Shown: positions 25,021 through 37,167 of the stretch, in pieces
Position numbering within the stretch: position 1 is the first letter of the stretch
Layout: each line of letters opens with the position of its first letter
Assembly (NCBI GenBank): GCA_946406115.1
Contig: OX291552.1
Location: forward strand, 3,596,001-3,660,000
DNA: 64,000 nucleotides
Direction: 5' to 3'
DNA from: Apoda limacodes
Lineage: Eukaryota > Arthropoda > Insecta > Lepidoptera > Limacodidae
The notes under the pieces: model-generated
What the model saw: only the letters and a program-made list of their open reading frames with translations
Databases searched by the model: none
Told to the model about the DNA's origin: nothing
Position numbers and translations under genes: made by a program

Positions 25021-28000
25021 TAGTCTGGTCAACATGTACCTTTTTGGGTGAAATTTTTGTATAGTCTCCGAAAATTACGATCAAGGTGTCATTCGATTCG
25101 GAATATTATGTAGAAAGTTTAAGAAAAAGTTCCAAAAGGGGCCGATGAAAATTGCAAAAGTTATTAACAATTTAAAAAAAAAAAAAGTAGGTGTTTGTTT
25201 TTTTTTGAATATCTCAAAAACTATCAAAGATATTCGAAATTTGAAAAAAGATCTGAAAAGAGGAGGAAATTTTCTAAAAAAAAGTTCTACCTCCCGGAAC
25301 TGTATCTTTAATATTTATAATTTTTACGGAGCCCTGAAAATAGCGCTAAAAGCGGGTAGTCTGGCTTCCGCTCGCGATTTGTCATTCGGACACGGTAACA
25401 ATAAAAATCATTTTAATATATTAAATATGAATATTAAGGAATAAAAAAAATTTACACTATTGGGATATATAAATGAACAATAATCCGTAGGCGAAAAATT
25501 TTTATCCCCATTTTTCCATTAGTTATGCATTAGTTAATTAACTACTTTTTCTGAATAGAATGTTAACAGAAAAAACCTGATTATTATTAAACTACAACCC
25601 TAGGATTTTTTTCACTTCGTGGAGTTATTCTTAAAAGGCATTAAAATAGATCCCCGTTGGAAAAATTTAAAAATGTTAATTTTCCACTTTTTTATTAACA
25701 ATCGAAAACATAAAAAAATTAAAAACTGCATAAAAGTTATTAAAAAAATTTTGTTTTTCAAATATTTCAAATTTTATGATTTCTAACTGTTAAAAGTTAC
25801 ATGAAAATATTTTTTTTTAATTTTTTACCGCGATTGTTTAAATAATTGTTATAAACAAATGCATTGTTTATAAGATAATCAACAAATTTTTTTTCCTAAT
25901 CTACTTGTTGATATAAATTATGATTTTTAAGAAAAAAATTATTCCTTAAAAAAAATTATTTATTGCTATAAAATGCATTTCTTGATTAACAATCGTTTTT
26001 TACCACTAAATATAAATATTAAGGAACCATTTTTTCTCTAAAAATCATAAATTCTATTGTTCTTAAATATTCTGGAAAAAAAAATTTTTTTTTTTCATTT
26101 TTTATTTGTTTATTTAATAAACAATTTGTTATAAACAAATGGATTTTCTTACTTTATTTTTTTTTTAATTCGTAATTTAATTATAAAAACAGCTATGTAT
26201 TATTTTTTATGAAAAAATTTTTTTATCTATTTTTTATATAACTTTTAATATTTTTATGTCCTAAAATTTGCCTTTTTATCTCGCTCTTTTTCTTTTATAA
26301 TTGGTATAACTTTTAAACTATTATATATACGACAATTATACTTCAAGTCGTTTTTATTCACTATAAATTAATGAACAATTTAAGCTTTTAACTTCAGCTC
26401 TAGCTCTATTATTTATGTTAATTATTGACAATTGTTTATAAAAAATAAACCGAAAAAATTCTAAAATAATCTTAGTATGGAAAGATTGATAAAAGAACAC
26501 TCGTTAAAATGTAATTAACATAATGGAAAAGTTTTAAAATTTTTCGGGAAAAGTCTATGCAAATACGATTGTAATCAATTTTTAATAACAGCAAATTAGT
26601 AAAATGCAAGTCATCAAAGGCTCATAATTATAAATTTATGAACATTTAACCACGTTTTGGAATAGAAAAACAAGAAAAAAAATTTTCGGTTTATTTTTTA
26701 TAAACAATTGTCAATAATTAACATAAATAATAGAGCTAGAGCTGAAGTTAAAAGCTTAAATTGTTCATTAATTTATAGTGAATAAAAACGACTTGAAGTA
26801 TAATTGTCGTATATATAATAGTTTAAAAGTTATACCAATTATAAAAGAAAAAGAGCGAGATAAAAAGGCAAATTTTAGGTCATAAAAATATTAAAAGTTA
26901 TATAAAAAATAGATAAAAAAATTTTTTCATAAAAAATAATACATAGCTGTTTTTATAATTAAATTACGAATTAAAAAAACTGGTTGCCTGTAAAGTCGGT
27001 ATACGGGCGAAAGTTTTACGTGACAATGATTTTATGTCTGTCTCTCTCGCTCTTAGGCGGGCGCGTGCCTCTCACTCGCTCTCATTGTGAGCGCATAACG
27101 TGAGCGGAGCGTAACGCAGTTTCTTGAAGTGTCACCCGGCAAACCAATTTATAAGACGTTGTCACGTCAAAAAAAAAAAGTAAGAAAATCCATTTGTTTA
27201 TAACAAATTGTTTATTAAATAAACAAATAAAAAATGAAAAAAAAAATTTTTTTTCCGGAATATTTAAGAACAATAGAATTTATGATTTTTAGAGAAAAAA
27301 TGGTTCCTTAATATTTATATTTAGTGGTAAAAAACGATTGTTAATTAAGAAATGCATTTTATAGCAATAAATAAATTTTTTTAAGGAATAATTTTTTTCT
27401 TAAAAATCATAATTTATATCAACAAGTAGATTAGGAAAAAAAATTTGTTGATTATCTTATAAACAATGCATTTGTTTATAACAATTATTGAAACAATCGC
27501 GGTAAAAAATTAAAAAAAAAAATTTTCATGTAACTTTTAACCGTAAGAAATCATAAAATTTGAAATATTTGAAAAACAAAATTTTTTTAATAACTTTTAT
27601 GCAGTTTTTAATTTTTTAATGTTTACGATTGTTAATAAAAAAGTGGAAAATTAACATTTTTAAATTTTTCCAACGGGGATCTATTTTAATGCCTTTTAAG
27701 AATAACTCCACGAAGTGAAAAAAATCCTAGGGTTGTAGTTTAATAATAATCAGGTTTTTTCTGTTCACATTCTATTCAGAAAAAGTAGTTAATTAACTAA
27801 TGCATAACTAATGGAAAAATGGGGATAAAAATTTTTCGCCTACGGATTATTGTTCATTTATATATCCCAATAGTACTAAATTTTTTTTATTCCTTAATAT
27901 TCATATTTAATATATTAAAATGATTTTTATTGTTACCGTGTCCGAATGACAAATCGCGAGCGGAAGCCAGACTACCCGCTTTTAGCGCTATTTTCAGGGC

Positions 28001-28308
28001 TCCGTAAAAACTATAAATATTAAAGATACAGTTCCGGGAGGCAGGACTTTTTTTTAGGAAATTTCCTCCTCTTTTCAGATCTTTTTTCAAATTTTGAATA
28101 TCTTTGATAGTTTTTGAGATATTCAAAAAAAAACAAACCCCTACTTTTTTTTTTTTTAATTGTTAATAACTTTTGCAATTTTCATCGGCCCCTTTTGGAA
28201 CTTTTTCTTAAACTTTCTACATAATATTCCGAATCGAATGACACCTTGATCGTAATTTTCGGAGACTATACAAAAATTTCACCCAAAAAGGTACATGTTG
28301 ACCAGACT
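25021..28308. mobile_element. Giant palindrome: fold-back DNA element
   Basis: Two arms, about 25021-26460 and 26681-28308, are inverted copies of about 1.44 kb, nearly identical by eye (a few differences per hundred bases or fewer). They are separated by about 220 bp of unrelated AT-rich DNA. The outer ends are TAGTCTGGTCAACATGTACC and its complement; flanking TTA on both sides could be a 3-bp target duplication. Each arm carries a short reading frame (25145-25444 plus; 27887-28126 minus) with the shared segment SLASARDLSFGHGNNKNHFN, not recognised. A-tract length differs between the arms and changes the 5' part of the frame. The structure fits a fold-back or long-TIR non-autonomous transposon. 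Superfamily unknown. Confidence 0.85.
26980..27180 (+). mobile_element. SINE-like insertion inside the right arm
   Basis: About 190 GC-rich bases (starting TGGTTGCCTGTAAAGTCGG) plus a poly(A) run interrupt the right arm exactly where the left arm has an A/T tract (complement near 26160). It contains CTCTCTCGCTCTTAGGCGGG and GAGCGGAGCGTAACGCAG. The A tail suggests target-primed retroposition. No clear tRNA boxes. Confidence 0.6.
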
Positions 28309-28309
28309 A

Positions 28310-29050
28310 TTAATGAAATGTCAAAAGGAAATGGTATGAACTTTCTGGCAAATTGCATCATCCATAGCCTTGCCCAACTAACGGTATATTCGCCGCTTTC
28401 TCCAAACGGATGCCTCCCAACAAAAGGGTCCCGTTTCTAAAATATCAATTCCCGTTATTTCGACCGTGGGACTTCACCATAAGCTAACGCAATTGCCGTC
28501 ATAAAAGTCCGCGTGGAACACTACGCGCCAAAACCCTGTGACGTCACTCTAGCACGTGGTGCTTCATTCAAAATGCGCACCGAACACTTCTGACCAATAA
28601 CAATGGTCATTCTCTCTCCTCCCGCACATTCGACCAATAGCCAGTCAACCTGGCAACACGTCTCCATAACTACAGCACCGCCTTCTTCCGCAGTTACTTA
28701 AGAAGTGGAAACGAAGGGATCAAGAGAGTTACAGTTAGTTACCGCCAGTCATGGACAGTTATCACTAGTTATCGCAACTGACCTACAGTTATCACAGAGA
28801 CACCGGTAGTTACTGCGCGATACCAATTCGCATTGTGTCCAACATCTCGCGACCGCGGCCGCCGTAAGAGTACAATTTGGACCCGACCTTACGTTTCCAC
28901 TTCAGGCCGTCTAAGCTGTGTGACGTTCTGTACAATAAATGGAGTCATCAACTTGAACATTTTATTTATTATTACGTCACCTCAACGGAGTCAGGGAACC
29001 CGTGTTCCCAAAAAGGGTTATATCAGGTTTTCAGAGTGGTGGGGGCAAGG
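28310..29050 (+). other. Solo-LTR-like or promoter-like GC-rich block
   Basis: Directly abuts the giant palindrome. Contains GTGACGTCAC (CRE-like, 28539), two inverted-spacing CCAAT motifs (GACCAATAAC 28592, GACCAATAGCC 28631), a repeated AGTTA(C/T)C unit at 28728-28815, and then GACCGCGGCCGCCG. AATAAA (28932) and a GC-rich end follow. Promoter motifs, then a leader, then a poly(A) signal within 700 bp is the order of an LTR. No gag or pol and no second copy seen, so a solo LTR is the preferred reading. Open frames at 28833-29083 are probably chance. Confidence 0.4.
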
Positions 29051-29119
29051 GGAAACTTCATAGTAAATGTAAGTTTGATATAGAAAATATCGGTAATAAT
29101 ACCTACAGTTATAAAACCT

Positions 29120-29345
29120 TTTTGCCTGTGTTCCCGCCCGCGCTAAATTAAGTTATCGGCGTAGGATTCGTCTGGCAACCTCTTGATTATAGTAACGAGA
29201 GATAGTTTATTCCTGCAGAAACTTTAGTACTTTCCGCCTTGTACTATCCCTGTGCCCGAATTTCAGCTCAATTGGAAGCTCCGTTGCGACGTGAAGGTAG
29301 GACGCACAAACATACAAACTTTTGCATTTATAATATAAGCTTGGA
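29120..29345 (+). repeat. Family E fragment
   Basis: GCCCGCGCTAAATTAAGTTA to CATTTATAATATAAGCTTGG, matching the right half of the copy at 14.4-14.7 kb. Confidence 0.5.
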
Positions 29346-30754
29346 TGTTTCGTAAGAATGACTCACATTCAACAAAGAATTTACCTTTGTTTAACAGTCA
29401 AGCATCCCGTTATAATGATTTAAAATAAACCTACATTGTTTCTCGATTCGTTGGAAACTCAAATAAATAATTACTAAGAACATAATCATATCATTACGAA
29501 AATAACAATAGTATATATTTTATACACAAAAGTAACAAACTTATGTTACATTCACCGCTAAGACGACGTTACGTTACGCTCATTGAATCTAATGATTACT
29601 CAGAACTCAAGCGAAGTTTGTGTAGCAGTTATACAAACGTTACACTGAATGTAACACAAACACTACGTGTGTTGTTAAGTAATGCATTTACAACGAGAGT
29701 TTATGAAAGTTTATATATTATATATGTACATAATATACTGTATTGTGTAGATTCTATAGATACTTGTAAATAGTATGAATAATTTATAGGTTAAAACATA
29801 ATACCTATGTATAAATAAATTTAAAACATTGTTATTAGAGGGCTTATCTTAGATTGATTGAAAAGATAGATTATAGAATAGATAGATAAAGATAAAGTTC
29901 TTGTGATTTCTAGTTTCAACATTGTGTTAAGGAGAGTCCGACTAAGATTCTTCCTATACAAATAGATTCGTCCAATAGATATCCATAACTATAAATATTT
30001 TGTTGTTTAAAATGAGTTATTATCACATATTGATATATATATAGATATATAGCATATCATTTACCGCAAATAGCATTTTGAATAAGTTTTTGTTGATTGC
30101 ATACATTTAATTAATTCGATAAACACTTTGTTTATTAGTATTTCACTGGCATTTTTGGATGAATATGCGTTTTGCTACTAGATATGGTAAATAGCTTTCT
30201 ATGATAATAACATATTTTGAGTAGCGAACTTTCTATAGCTGAAGATATTAGTTGTAACGCAGTTTGTACCAACAAAATGATGTTCGGATGCACCTTAAAA
30301 TATTAGTAATGAGTATAATTTTAATTTTGAATATTTATGGAGTATGTTACACAATAACTACGTCTGACTACGTGCTTGAGCCTCCGGTTATAGGTATTTT
30401 TATGTTATTGTGCAACCATTGTATTAAAGAAACTGTGTCATATGTTTTTTCGTATCAGTCACACAAAAATAAATCTAAAATTGTGTAATTGTGTAAAAAT
30501 GTCCAAATATATATGTAAGAAACATATCAAACATTAAGTTACGCTATAAATTAACTATTTTTGGAGAATATTTGTAAATTTAGGTTAGTAGTTCAATAAA
30601 TGAACTTTAGTCTCAATTTGGACAATGTTTTTCTTCATTTCGCACATGAAAATACTTCTGTGTACATAAGTGGTCACAAAATAAAAATAAAGTAAAGTAA
30701 CAGACAAAAACATCAATTATTAAGTTATACGATAATAAATAAATAAATAAAAAA
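29346..30754. other. AT-rich DNA, nothing recognised
   Basis: Short frames at 29543-29773 and 30264-30488 are unsupported by splice sites or composition. Confidence 0.5.
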
Positions 30755-30972
30755 TATTTTTGGACATCGCCGCCGTCTGACACCAAAGTATGCAAAGCTT
30801 GTGTTGTGAGTATCAGACAATGTATTCAAATACATACATATATCAAACATAAATACACCCGGACTCAAGACAAACATAAATGATTATGTGATAAACACAT
30901 ATATGTTAGTGCGGGAATCCATACCCTGTGCACAGTAAGTCGGCCACACTACCAACTAGGCTGGGAGGGAAT
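30755..30972 (-). mobile_element. tRNA-derived SINE, second copy
   Basis: Same layout as the copy at 54.2-54.45 kb: minus-strand head CCTAGTTGGTAGTGTGGCC, a damaged B box (GGTATGGATTCCCGCAC), and a body with GAGTCCGGGTG and CAAGCTTTGC. It has diverged from the 54-kb copy. Confidence 0.7.
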
Positions 30973-33900
30973 ATAATAATATCTATATATTTTGCGATTC
31001 TTGCAGAACTTTTGTAGGTTAGTAGTTTAAGAAATAAACTTAAATCTAAAAAAAAAATTAGGTATATTATTTTTTTATGTATAGTTTTTTTTGGAAATGG
31101 TAGAAAGTAAATGAATTACTGTCGCAATTAAATAACCTCTCAGTCTACCCATGACCAAGGCTGCTGCAACCCAGCCAAAACGGCGGGGAAAAAGGTTATT
31201 TGCCAAATAACGACGCGTTTAATCCCGTTTTATTTTTAAATTAGGTAAAAAAACTTATTTTGAAATCTCCTAGAGAAGTATCTCAGCTTATCCAACAAAC
31301 AAATAACCATTTCTAAATAATACCGTTACCTACATATGCACGATTGCGTACCCACTCTAATCTTTATTGCTCAAATTCTTTTTTTTACTGCGCAAATATT
31401 ATATTAGATAACCGAAGTAAATTTCACACTTCTTGAACATTATGTATATCATTACCTCGTATTAGGTGCAAACATATTTGTAAAGGTATAGTTTGTTATT
31501 TCATGTAGGTTATGCTAACCTTGCATTGTTAAATAAATATTGTATTTTGTAATATCAGCAAACTCAATGTGTGTATGCGTTTAGTCTTGAAATTGATTTG
31601 TACAATTTGACAAATTTTTATTTCATTACTTCGTAAGGATTTGCACAAAACATATAATTTATTGATTATTTAAGTATTAATTATTAGGTTGTTTGTAAGT
31701 TATTATTCTTACTTAGTTCTGGTTCTTTATATAGTATTATTTAGTTTGTGGCACAAGTGTTTAGATATGTATATATATACACATATATATATTAAACAGT
31801 AAACTGGCTGATATATCCACGCACAGCCTTCTTGATTTGAAAATTTGCTGAAAGGTTTCTGATAAAACGTGTGCTGGCACTAAGAAAGGAGATTGCAAGG
31901 TTCATCCCCTAAGAGGGTAAAATAGAAATTCGAAATTTTGTATTGAAATCAGTAATTTTTTAAGCTAAATGAATAAAAAATAATATTTGGCTTTTAGGTG
32001 AAAAATGTTTTGTCAGTCTGGAGTCTGACGTAATGCCTTATACATATGTGTGGCTTATAGATTTTTGGGTGATATAGGTCAGAAAGCTAATTTCTGTGAT
32101 ACTAATACTACCGATGTGAATTCATATACATTACTGTGAGATGTATTTGTTATATACTTAAATAATTTATACAATTTTACCTGGAAAACTTGTAATGTTT
32201 TGTATGGAATTTAAGTTTCTTGCCGTATTTTAGTCACATTTTTTGACTTTTTCTTACCAACCAATACTATGTATATATACATATAATAATAATAATAACA
32301 ACAATAACCACCAGTTCTTATTATTTAACCAACTTTCATTTTTCAATGCACTAGACAAAAGAAAGTTTTATAACATACATATATATGTTTTTATCCTTCA
32401 AATACTATAGTTTTGCCGCAAAAACGCCTTAAACAGTACGGAGTTGTAATTATAAAGTACTGAGTAGGTAGTGGGTAGTATTATGTAATTCCGCGAGTGT
32501 GTTGTCGTAACACTAGTTTTGGTCAATGTTGTTTTTCTAGTTTTCATAGAACTACGTAATTTGATATTTAAACTGGTATATATTTAATAGATTATAATGA
32601 CAAAACTCTGATAAAACTTTATTAGAAATCTTAGTGTGATATAATTATTTAAAAAAAATGCATTTCTATGCAATTAAGTATTTAACTTTTAAAATAAAAT
32701 TTACGAAAGTTACGACATCTGTCAGCTCCTTGTTTTGTTAAGTTCCTGTTTTGTCAATTCCTTGTTTTGTCACGTACCTTCATTAATCCCTTGTTTATTT
32801 AAGAACATCTTTCGTTAAATTTGAAATAAATAAGTTTGTAGTAGGTACCTAACGTTTAAGAAGTACCGTTTTCTCTCAGCGACATATTTAGTTTTAGTTT
32901 ATTAAATATCATCAATTCGTCAAAACATTTATTTTGTCAAGATATTTTTAACTTTTAATTTATCAGTCTCTTAATGCGGATCACTACATTTATTAGAAAC
33001 CTCGAACGGTTATAATTATTTCGCATGAGAACTCTTTAACCTCCGTAATATGTAAACATTATATGTATACTTAAGCATGCTCTAAGTAGTATGATGCTTA
33101 AGTGATTTATTAACTGTGACTGTGTATATTATTTATGAAACTATTAAAAGAATACATTAACCGAAGACATTACATTAAATCATAAATCAAATTGTAAGAC
33201 GTGTACGGTTGAGGAAAACACAATAAATTATTATTCAAAATAGTACTAACGACACTATATACAAGCACTTTGCCGCGACTTCGTCTCCGTATCTAACAAA
33301 GCCCTAAATTCAATAAAGCATCTGAAATAATGGAGCTATCTAAGAGTCAAAAAATTTTTCACATCGATTTAGTTCGTGGTTCTTGAGATACTTACAAACA
33401 AACTAACAAATTGCGCTGTCTATCTTTGTAATATTAAGTATAGATAAACATAATATATAGCCTGTGTATATAATCTGAAATGATGTACCTTTTAAATAGA
33501 AGATAAATATTTAGTGTTGTCCAGTGTAGGTTTCTATTGATTCAACTACATAACAGCGCCATGCCTACACAATACAGCACACATTCCTGAATAAATTTCC
33601 ATATAATTAAGACCCACATAACTTAACAAACAAGCCCAAGTCCGTCATAATTTTACCCATACGTCAAGTATACAACACCTTATGTGAGAGCCGTAGGCAG
33701 TACAGTTACGTAATATTTGTCCGGGTGTGACCAGGTAGGTAGGTATCTGTTGGGTCTGAGTCAATATCAGAATTCCTTACCACGCCTAATGTTGCTATTC
33801 ACTAAAGGTACTTATTTGATTACTATGTCAAAAAGGGGTGAAAAAATAAAATACCTACTTTGTTAACTTTGTTACTAATACTATTTATATCGAGAAAAGA

Positions 33901-34274
33901 AAGAATTATTTAAAAACTTGCTTTTCTCAAAACATTAGAATCATATAAAAATCCAATCTAACCGAAAATTGTACTAAAAAGTAAGAAATAAATATAAATT
34001 TTTTTATATCCACGTACGACTGCAAGATAAGCAAGGCGTGGCGGTGGAATATTGTCCTGCTCGGACAATAAAGTAGGACAAGTAAGTATGCAAAATTTCA
34101 TCGAAGGGTGATATTAGAAAGAATGTTTAATTAAGCTTGCAAGCTTGTAGTGGAGCTACAAGATGGAAGGAAAAAATAAATAAAAAAAGTGACTTAAATA
34201 AGAAGCAAGTAAATAAATAAACTAAAATCCATACTCAATTATTAATGCCAAATTATCTCTGTCTTTTTGTTTTA
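30973..34274. other. Long AT-rich stretch
   Basis: 3.3 kb without a convincing frame, splice pair or clear repeat, apart from the TA microsatellite at 31760 and CTTGTTTTGT tandem units at 32730-32775. Confidence 0.5.
31760..31798. repeat. (TA)n microsatellite
   Basis: TATGTATATATATACACATA and following TA units. A similar tract is at 43203-43236. Confidence 0.6.
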
Positions 34275-34520
34275 TGTTTATCAATCACGCCGCAATGGAG
34301 CATCCAACAGAGCTGAAAGGCACAGAGATAGTTAAAAAGACTGAGAAGCACATAGGCTACTTAAAAGCTCCCGCGGGACAACAAATAATAAAATTCCACC
34401 TAAGTATATCTTGCTATAGCTAACTTCTTTAGTATAATCACAGAGGTGCCGTAGGAATCTCTAGCCGATAACTAAATTGAAGTCGGGTCAAGCCGCTCGC
34501 GCTGGTAAAAGCTTAGCTAA
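34275..34520 (+). repeat. Family E fragment
   Basis: CGCAATGGAGCATCCAACAG, then ACATAGGCTACTTAAAAG, with a diverged right part. Related to the copy at 40.43 kb. Confidence 0.45.
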
Positions 34521-35435
34521 GCTGGTAATTACTAAAATACGTGTGGTTTCAGCAAAAGCATTACTATAATAATAATTTAATAGTTGTTTTGTAAATATTT
34601 CTAATTTCTATATCGATTCTGAATGTTTCTAAACATTTAATCTAAAGTAAACATATCAAGTAATTTTGCAATAATTTTGAATGTCAAATTATGATTGTTT
34701 GACATTTTCACTGTTATACACTGATTGCAGACAATACCTACTTATAAAACAATCCACACATGGTAACACTAATATTTAGTTTTGCCCCTGATTTGCCTTC
34801 TTTAATGCTACACGTGTATTATTAAAACCACAGCCATGACACTTGTGTTTTCAGTATTCTAATTGACAGATGTTGTCGGGTTATATAACATGTGTATTTT
34901 TTATATTTTGGTACCTATAGGTGCATACGAACATGTAATTGTAAAAGTTTTGAAACTGAAAATAGGTTTTTATTGAAGATAATTTTCTTTTTATTTAAGA
35001 TAAATTTAGACGTCTAAATCAGATTTATAAAACAAAAGTCAGAAAATGTAACATTAATTTAATGACAGAACACTTAAATACTTAAATTTCAACATAAGTT
35101 AATAAAAGTTCTTAAAGTTCATTATTTTTATTTTATGCATGTTTGTTATTGACAGTAAAAGTTTATTGTTAAAAATATATATATGACTATATTATCAGTA
35201 ATTTATGCGGAAAAACATCAGAAGATTATTCGCCTGATAAATAAAAAAAAAAAAAAAAAACAATTACAAAAATTTAATAAATTAAAAAAAAACAAACAAT
35301 TAATCTATGAACACATTTGTCTATAAAATAAATCAGTTCATACTAGTTTTTTTTTCACAATAATGGTTTCTCACAACCATTTGTAAAGAATTGTGTAACT
35401 AAATCCAAATTAGCGTAGATATTATAAAAACTAAA
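34521..35435. other. AT-rich DNA
   Basis: Poly-A tracts at 35245-35262. Nothing coding. Confidence 0.5.
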
Positions 35436-35560
35436 GACAAACGTCGGTCGCGCGCGCAGAGAAAGCTGATTTCTCCGTTCGGAGGCTGCGTTATCTCGGT
35501 GTCAGAGATCTTGTGAAACTACGAGAAAATTTACTTGTTTGTTCGAATTTTTGTTAGTTG
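35436..35560 (+). other. CpG-rich island of about 100 bp in an AT desert
   Basis: CGTCGGTCGCGCGCGCAGAG and the following CTCCGTTCGGAGGCTGCG stand out. Contains the hairpin CTCCGTTCGGAG. Could be a promoter or leader, or a repeat piece. No frame or splice pair supports a gene. Confidence 0.25.
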
Positions 35561-35964
35561 ACAGCTGATTTTACCTTATCTTAATACTTAAGGTCGCGTT
35601 AATTGAGAAAAAGTGTTTTTAATAGCAAATTTTTATCGAATGTGACTGAGGTGCTGGCTCTACCTATATAACGGCACGGTTGTATATATCTGGGGTACTA
35701 ACTGTTTATAGCCTGACAGAAAACAGTTTTTTTTTAATTTGTCGGCTATTCTAAAAACTGTAACTATAAAACATTAAATTCCATAGTAGCATTGGAAGAA
35801 TTTTAAGTATGTGGAGATATAAATTTTCAGGAGAGAGCATATCCAGACAATGAGTTGAAAAACACATTTTATTTATCCTATTCGTTCCTAATTTTATCCA
35901 AATTGGTTCAGCAGTTTTGTCGTGAAAATTAAAAAAATTACTAATATACAGCAATTTGATATAA

Positions 35965-36200
35965 GATACTAGCTGTCCCGGCGAACGTTGTTCCGCTGCC
36001 GTCCCTCTGTACCCGGCGAAAGTTGGTTTTTACCTATAGTGCCCGAGTCCGGCTCGCACTTGACATATCGAGATAAAAACTATTCTATCTTTTAAGTTGG
36101 ATCAAATAACAGATATTTACGAAGTTTGATCAAAATCGGTTCAGTAGTTTAGGAGTCCATTGAGGACAAACATTGTGACACGAGATTTATATATATTAAG
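35965..36200 (+). repeat. Short interspersed repeat
   Basis: Starts CTAGCTGTCCCGGCGAACG and has AAAATCGGTTCAGTAGTTTA and a GACAAACATTGTGACACG block, ending in TATATATTAAGATAAGA. Same type as 55105-55259. Confidence 0.5.
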
Positions 36201-36363
36201 ATAAGATTATAATTTGCTAGCGCAGGGTAGCAGTTTTTGAGTTGTCTAGTAAAATACTTCAATGGGGGGAAATCTTTTTACTTTTATTAATTTTCCGACT
36301 ACTTAAATTAAGTTGTTCTTGTCTCCTCAGCATCAGCTGCTCAATTATCGTTTTTGAGATATT

Positions 36364-36489
36364 TAGCCTGTGTTCCTAAATTTGAACCTATGCTGGTTAC
36401 CTATGCATATTTCGGAACAGTACAGCAGTTTGACCTTAGATAATGACGTCACACCGTACTGGCCAGTATGCTGGTTCAAATTTAGGCTT
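36364..36489. repeat. Small palindromic MITE
   Basis: Left AGCCTGTGTTCCTAAATTTG, right GGTTCAAATTTAGGCTT, with CCTATGCTGG / CCAGTATGCTGG paired inside. The loop holds a CRE-like TGACGTCA. Confidence 0.6.
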
Positions 36490-36608
36490 AATTCACCTAG
36501 TAGTATAATTAAAAAAAAAAATAATAATAATTGATAATTATTAAATCAAAAATAATTGTGGAATATTTAAACGATACGGGCATTTTCAAAATTTGTCTAG
36601 GTCACTTA

Positions 36609-36800
36609 GGGTGTGTTCGTTTTGGGATAAATAATCATTATTTTCGTTTATTTTGTCAAAAATATCCAAATTTTAGTATCATTTGTAACTGACTGTCAAG
36701 TCAAGCGTTCGTTAACTATTTTTTTGCAACTTTTATCATCGAAAACTGAAACATTAGACCCATGTCTGGTGGTGGGGTTTTGGTGTTAATCTATCAAACA
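36609..36800. repeat. Family B MITE, half copy
   Basis: Left end GGGTGTGTTCGTTTTGGG and inner GACCCATGTCTGGTGGTGGG are present. The right half is missing. Confidence 0.65.
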
Positions 36801-37167
36801 AAGTTATTTCGAGCAATAATATAATAATGTTTTTTTTATGTTTCAGGTCACAGAGATACCGTGATCAGATGATCAGCGCAGGCCATTGGAGAGCCGAACC
36901 CGTACACAATGTTAAACACTGATACGGTTTAGATATAAGAGAGATTTTGACTAAAATTGTACAATAAAACCATTCCCCTTTTGTGTTTAATTTGTCACCC
37001 AAATCCTATGAATACCTACTTCATAGTTTTCCATCATTGTCATTATTGACCTTAAATACTCCTACGGGCTTTTTCTTTGTAAATTTTACTTTTCTCTAAG
37101 CAAAGCGCGCGTTCATAGAACTTGCGGGCGATGATGCCGCACCTATTTTATCAAGTATGTATAAAAA
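36801..37167. other. AT-rich spacer
   Basis: Nothing supported. Confidence 0.4.

Noticed and set aside
25145..25444. Genuine small protein gene in the palindrome arm
   Set aside because: The same frame in the other arm is shifted by A-tract length, and there is no known domain; kept only as a feature of the repeat.
28833..29083. Two overlapping plus frames
   Set aside because: Lie in the LTR-like block; no start context or domain.
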